Positions 62,462 to 64,000 of a stretch of 64,000 nt of DNA are shown in pieces. Position numbers and translations under genes: made by a program. This DNA is from Sphingobium sp. BYY-5 (GTDB taxonomy: Bacteria > Pseudomonadota > Alphaproteobacteria > Sphingomonadales > Sphingomonadaceae), in contig NZ_JALEBH010000002.1 in the NCBI RefSeq assembly GCF_022758885.1, positions 914,501 through 978,500 of the forward strand, read 5' to 3'. The notes beneath the pieces are model-generated. The model was not told the DNA's origin. It ran no database searches and saw only the letters and a list, made by a program, of their open reading frames with translations. How positions within the stretch are numbered: position 1 is the first letter of the stretch; every line of letters begins with the position of its first letter.

Positions 62462-63061
62462 TCACTCGCCCTTGGGCTGGAAGAGATCCTTGTAGAAACC
62501 AACCGTCTTCACGGTGACGGTGACGGGCGTGTCGCCCTTGTTACGGAAATACCAGCCATGGGTGCCGTCGAAGGGGGCAGTGAAATCGCCCTGGCCGCCG
62601 GTCATCTCCAGTTCTTTCCAATAATCGGTGAACTCCCCCTCGGCGGCCTGCGCCTTCTCACCGTGCATTTCGGCCTTTACCGGGCCGCCGGTCGATTTCC
62701 AGGTGAAGATGAAGCTGTCGCCCTTGGCCATATGCGCCTTCACCTCGCGGCCGCTGTGCGGTTCCAGCGTGATGGTCATCTCATCCTGCCGCCAGGCGGC
62801 GGGTCGGGCGATCGTTGTCTTGGTCGGAATCTCGACATCGGCCGGGGCGGCGGCTTCTGTAGCGGGCGCGGCTTCCGCCTTGTCCGCCACCATGCCGGTA
62901 AGGCCCAGCGCGCTGCCGACGCCGGTCGGGTCGACGCCATATTCGGCCGGCAGCACGAACAGGGTGACGATGGCGATTGCGGCGATCGCCGCGCCTCCGG
63001 TCGCCTTGGCCAGCGTGGCGGGCGATGGGCTGATCCGGTTGGGAAGGGTGGTTGCGGTCAT
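62462..63061 (-). CDS. Membrane-anchored periplasmic protein, unknown function
   Basis: A 199-residue protein. One membrane segment AAIAAIAIVTLFVLPAEYGVD lies near residues 24-44, followed by an Ala/Glu-rich linker and a beta-rich domain with ITLEPHSGREVKAHMAKGDS and FDGTHGWYFRNKGDTPVTV. The domain looks like an immunoglobulin or COG-type periplasmic fold, but I recognise no catalytic motif. It lies between a HupE/UreJ-like gene and the DUF1624 gene on the same strand, a triad that probably acts together. Confidence 0.78.
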   Translation of the reverse strand: MTATTLPNRISPSPATLAKATGGAAIAAIAIVTLFVLPAEYGVDPTGVGSALGLTGMVADKAEAAPATEAAAPADVEIPTKTTIARPAAWRQDEMTITLEPHSGREVKAHMAKGDSFIFTWKSTGGPVKAEMHGEKAQAAEGEFTDYWKELEMTGGQGDFTAPFDGTHGWYFRNKGDTPVTVTVKTVGFYKDLFQPKGE

Positions 63062-63071
63062 GTCAGGCCCC

Positions 63072-63806
63072 CTAGGAAATAGAACCGGCTGTGAAATAGC
63101 CGGCAAGCTGATAGCCGATCAGGACGAAGCCTGCGGTCATCAGCGCGGCGTTGGCGACGATGGCGCTGCGGTGAAAGGTCGAAGTCATGCGCCACAGGTT
63201 CATGAGGAGAAGGATGATCGTCAGCGCCATGAACTGGCCCAGCTCGACGCCGACATTGAAGCTTATGAGATTGTATATCATTCCATCTTTGGCCAGTGTC
63301 AACTCCTGCAACTTGGTCGCCAGGCCGAAACCGTGGAAGAAGCCGAAGATCAGCACCGCCGCCTTGGGATTGGGCGATATACCGAACCAGGTCTTGAACC
63401 CGTCCAGATTGTCGATCGCCTTGTAGACCACCGACAGGCCGATAATCGCGTCGATCAGGAAGGGATTGGCGCGGATGTCGAGCAGCACGCCCAGCAGCAG
63501 CGTCGTGCTGTGGCCGATGGCGAACAAGGTTACATAAGCGCCGACATCCTTCAGCCGGTAGAGGAAGAAGATGACGCCCGCCAGGAACAGCAGATGGTCG
63601 TAGCCAGTGACCATATGCTTGGCCCCCAGATACATGTACGGGATGATGTTGATCCCCGACGCGCCTTCGATAAAGGCCTTGTCATTCTCGTTGACGCCAT
63701 GCGCCCAGAGCGTCGAACTCAGGAACGCCAAAGCCAGTCCCAGGAGCAGCAGCGCGATCCGCCGCATGGTCCGGGATGGGATCGGGGGGCGGATCGCAAG
63801 GAACAT
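63072..63806 (-). CDS. HupE/UreJ-family membrane protein
   Basis: A 244-residue membrane protein of the HupE/UreJ_2 family (PF13795). GYDHLLFLAGVIFFL at about 67-81 and GHSTTLLLG are the hallmark His motifs. ISFNVGVELGQFMALTI follows. HupE proteins are thought to transport nickel or cobalt; this subgroup is also seen beside periplasmic proteins in copper or methanobactin-like contexts. The start at 63806 is near the stop of the preceding gene; ATG 63767 would give a typical signal peptide (MRRIALLLLG). Confidence 0.85.
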   Translation of the reverse strand: MFLAIRPPIPSRTMRRIALLLLGLALAFLSSTLWAHGVNENDKAFIEGASGINIIPYMYLGAKHMVTGYDHLLFLAGVIFFLYRLKDVGAYVTLFAIGHSTTLLLGVLLDIRANPFLIDAIIGLSVVYKAIDNLDGFKTWFGISPNPKAAVLIFGFFHGFGLATKLQELTLAKDGMIYNLISFNVGVELGQFMALTIILLLMNLWRMTSTFHRSAIVANAALMTAGFVLIGYQLAGYFTAGSIS

Positions 63807-63809
63807 GGC

Positions 63810-64000
63810 TTATTGCGCCTGGAAGGTGGCGAAGCTCTTGGCTCCGCTCTTGTCGACCAGCGCGACCACCAGCTTGGCGCCCTTGGCCGCCTTGAAGCCC
63901 GGTGCGCTCAGCTTGTTGCCGCCGGCGGGTTTCAGCGCCGCTTCGGTCTTGGCGCCGGCGGCGGTCTGGGTCAGCTTGGCGGTGAAGCCGGCGGTGGCCA
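63810..64000 (-). CDS. Partial gene, C-terminal 63 residues
   Basis: The open frame runs off the right end of the window and stops at 63810. The visible part is rich in Ala, Lys and Gly (GAKLVVALVDKSGAKSFATF, then QAQ) and looks like the end of a small secreted or periplasmic protein. It is 4 bases before the HupE/UreJ-like gene, suggesting one operon. I cannot assign a family. Confidence 0.7.
   Translation of the reverse strand, partial: ATAGFTAKLTQTAAGAKTEAALKPAGGNKLSAPGFKAAKGAKLVVALVDKSGAKSFATFQAQ

Noticed and set aside
1..64000. CRISPR arrays, rRNA, tRNA or intact insertion sequences
   Set aside because: No regularly spaced identical repeats, no rRNA-like or tRNA-like sequence and no transposase motif were seen in reading the window and its open frames.

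Overview
The window looks like part of a secondary replicon (megaplasmid or chromid) of a sphingomonad (Sphingobium/Sphingomonas/Novosphingobium type). It is GC-rich and carries three TonB-dependent receptors, a GH106 rhamnosidase (a family founded on a Sphingomonas enzyme) and CopABCD copper genes. At 21.6-25.2 kb it has a parA-parB-repA module with an RPA-type replication initiator. I saw no rRNA, tRNA, CRISPR array or intact insertion sequence.

Layout. 0-3 kb: a cut-off secreted protein gene, a TonB receptor and a short-chain dehydrogenase. 3.5-16.6 kb: an accessory catabolic island with an MdlC-like ThDP decarboxylase, (S)-mandelate dehydrogenase MdlB, a MarR regulator, an aromatic aldehyde dehydrogenase, and on the other strand an aromatic-acid MFS importer, a TonB receptor and a GH106 alpha-L-rhamnosidase. 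Three promoters here share an 18-bp palindrome close to TAGTTTGATATCAAACTA, which I propose is the operator of the local MarR protein. 16.8-18 kb: an AbiE-like toxin-antitoxin locus with a truncated toxin. 18.3-19.7 kb: a semialdehyde dehydrogenase. 20-25.6 kb: an RHE_PE00001-type plasmid protein and the rep/par module, bracketed by short degenerate repeats. 25.6-32.8 kb: an esterase, a Gfo/Idh/MocA oxidoreductase, TesA, YbbA-YbbP and a bicupin protein. 33-38.3 kb: copCD divergent from a CnrY/CnrX/sigma-like trio and copAB, suggesting ECF control of copper resistance.

38.3-57.5 kb is an amine, amino-acid and peptide catabolic block. It has an M20 amidohydrolase, Lrp regulator, class-III aminotransferase, tartrate/malate dehydrogenase, GabD, GNAT and a PuuC-like aldehyde dehydrogenase. 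After a ParDE-like pair with a frameshifted toxin comes a nine-gene, tightly packed minus-strand operon. It encodes a HAD hydrolase, a PuuB-like oxidase, a dipeptide/opine-type ABC importer and a three-subunit HcnABC/opine-oxidase-like dehydrogenase. 57.7-64 kb holds a 2-hydroxyacid dehydrogenase, a siderophore-type TonB receptor, a DUF1624 membrane protein, a membrane-anchored protein, a HupE/UreJ-like protein and a cut-off gene.

The most notable system is the 3.5-16.6 kb island. Its inferred logic is outer-membrane uptake of an aromatic rhamnoside, periplasmic removal of rhamnose, import of the aromatic acid, and oxidation through mandelate, benzoylformate and benzaldehyde to benzoate or substituted analogues. 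Enzyme families and operator sites are read from sequence; substrate and regulation are inference.
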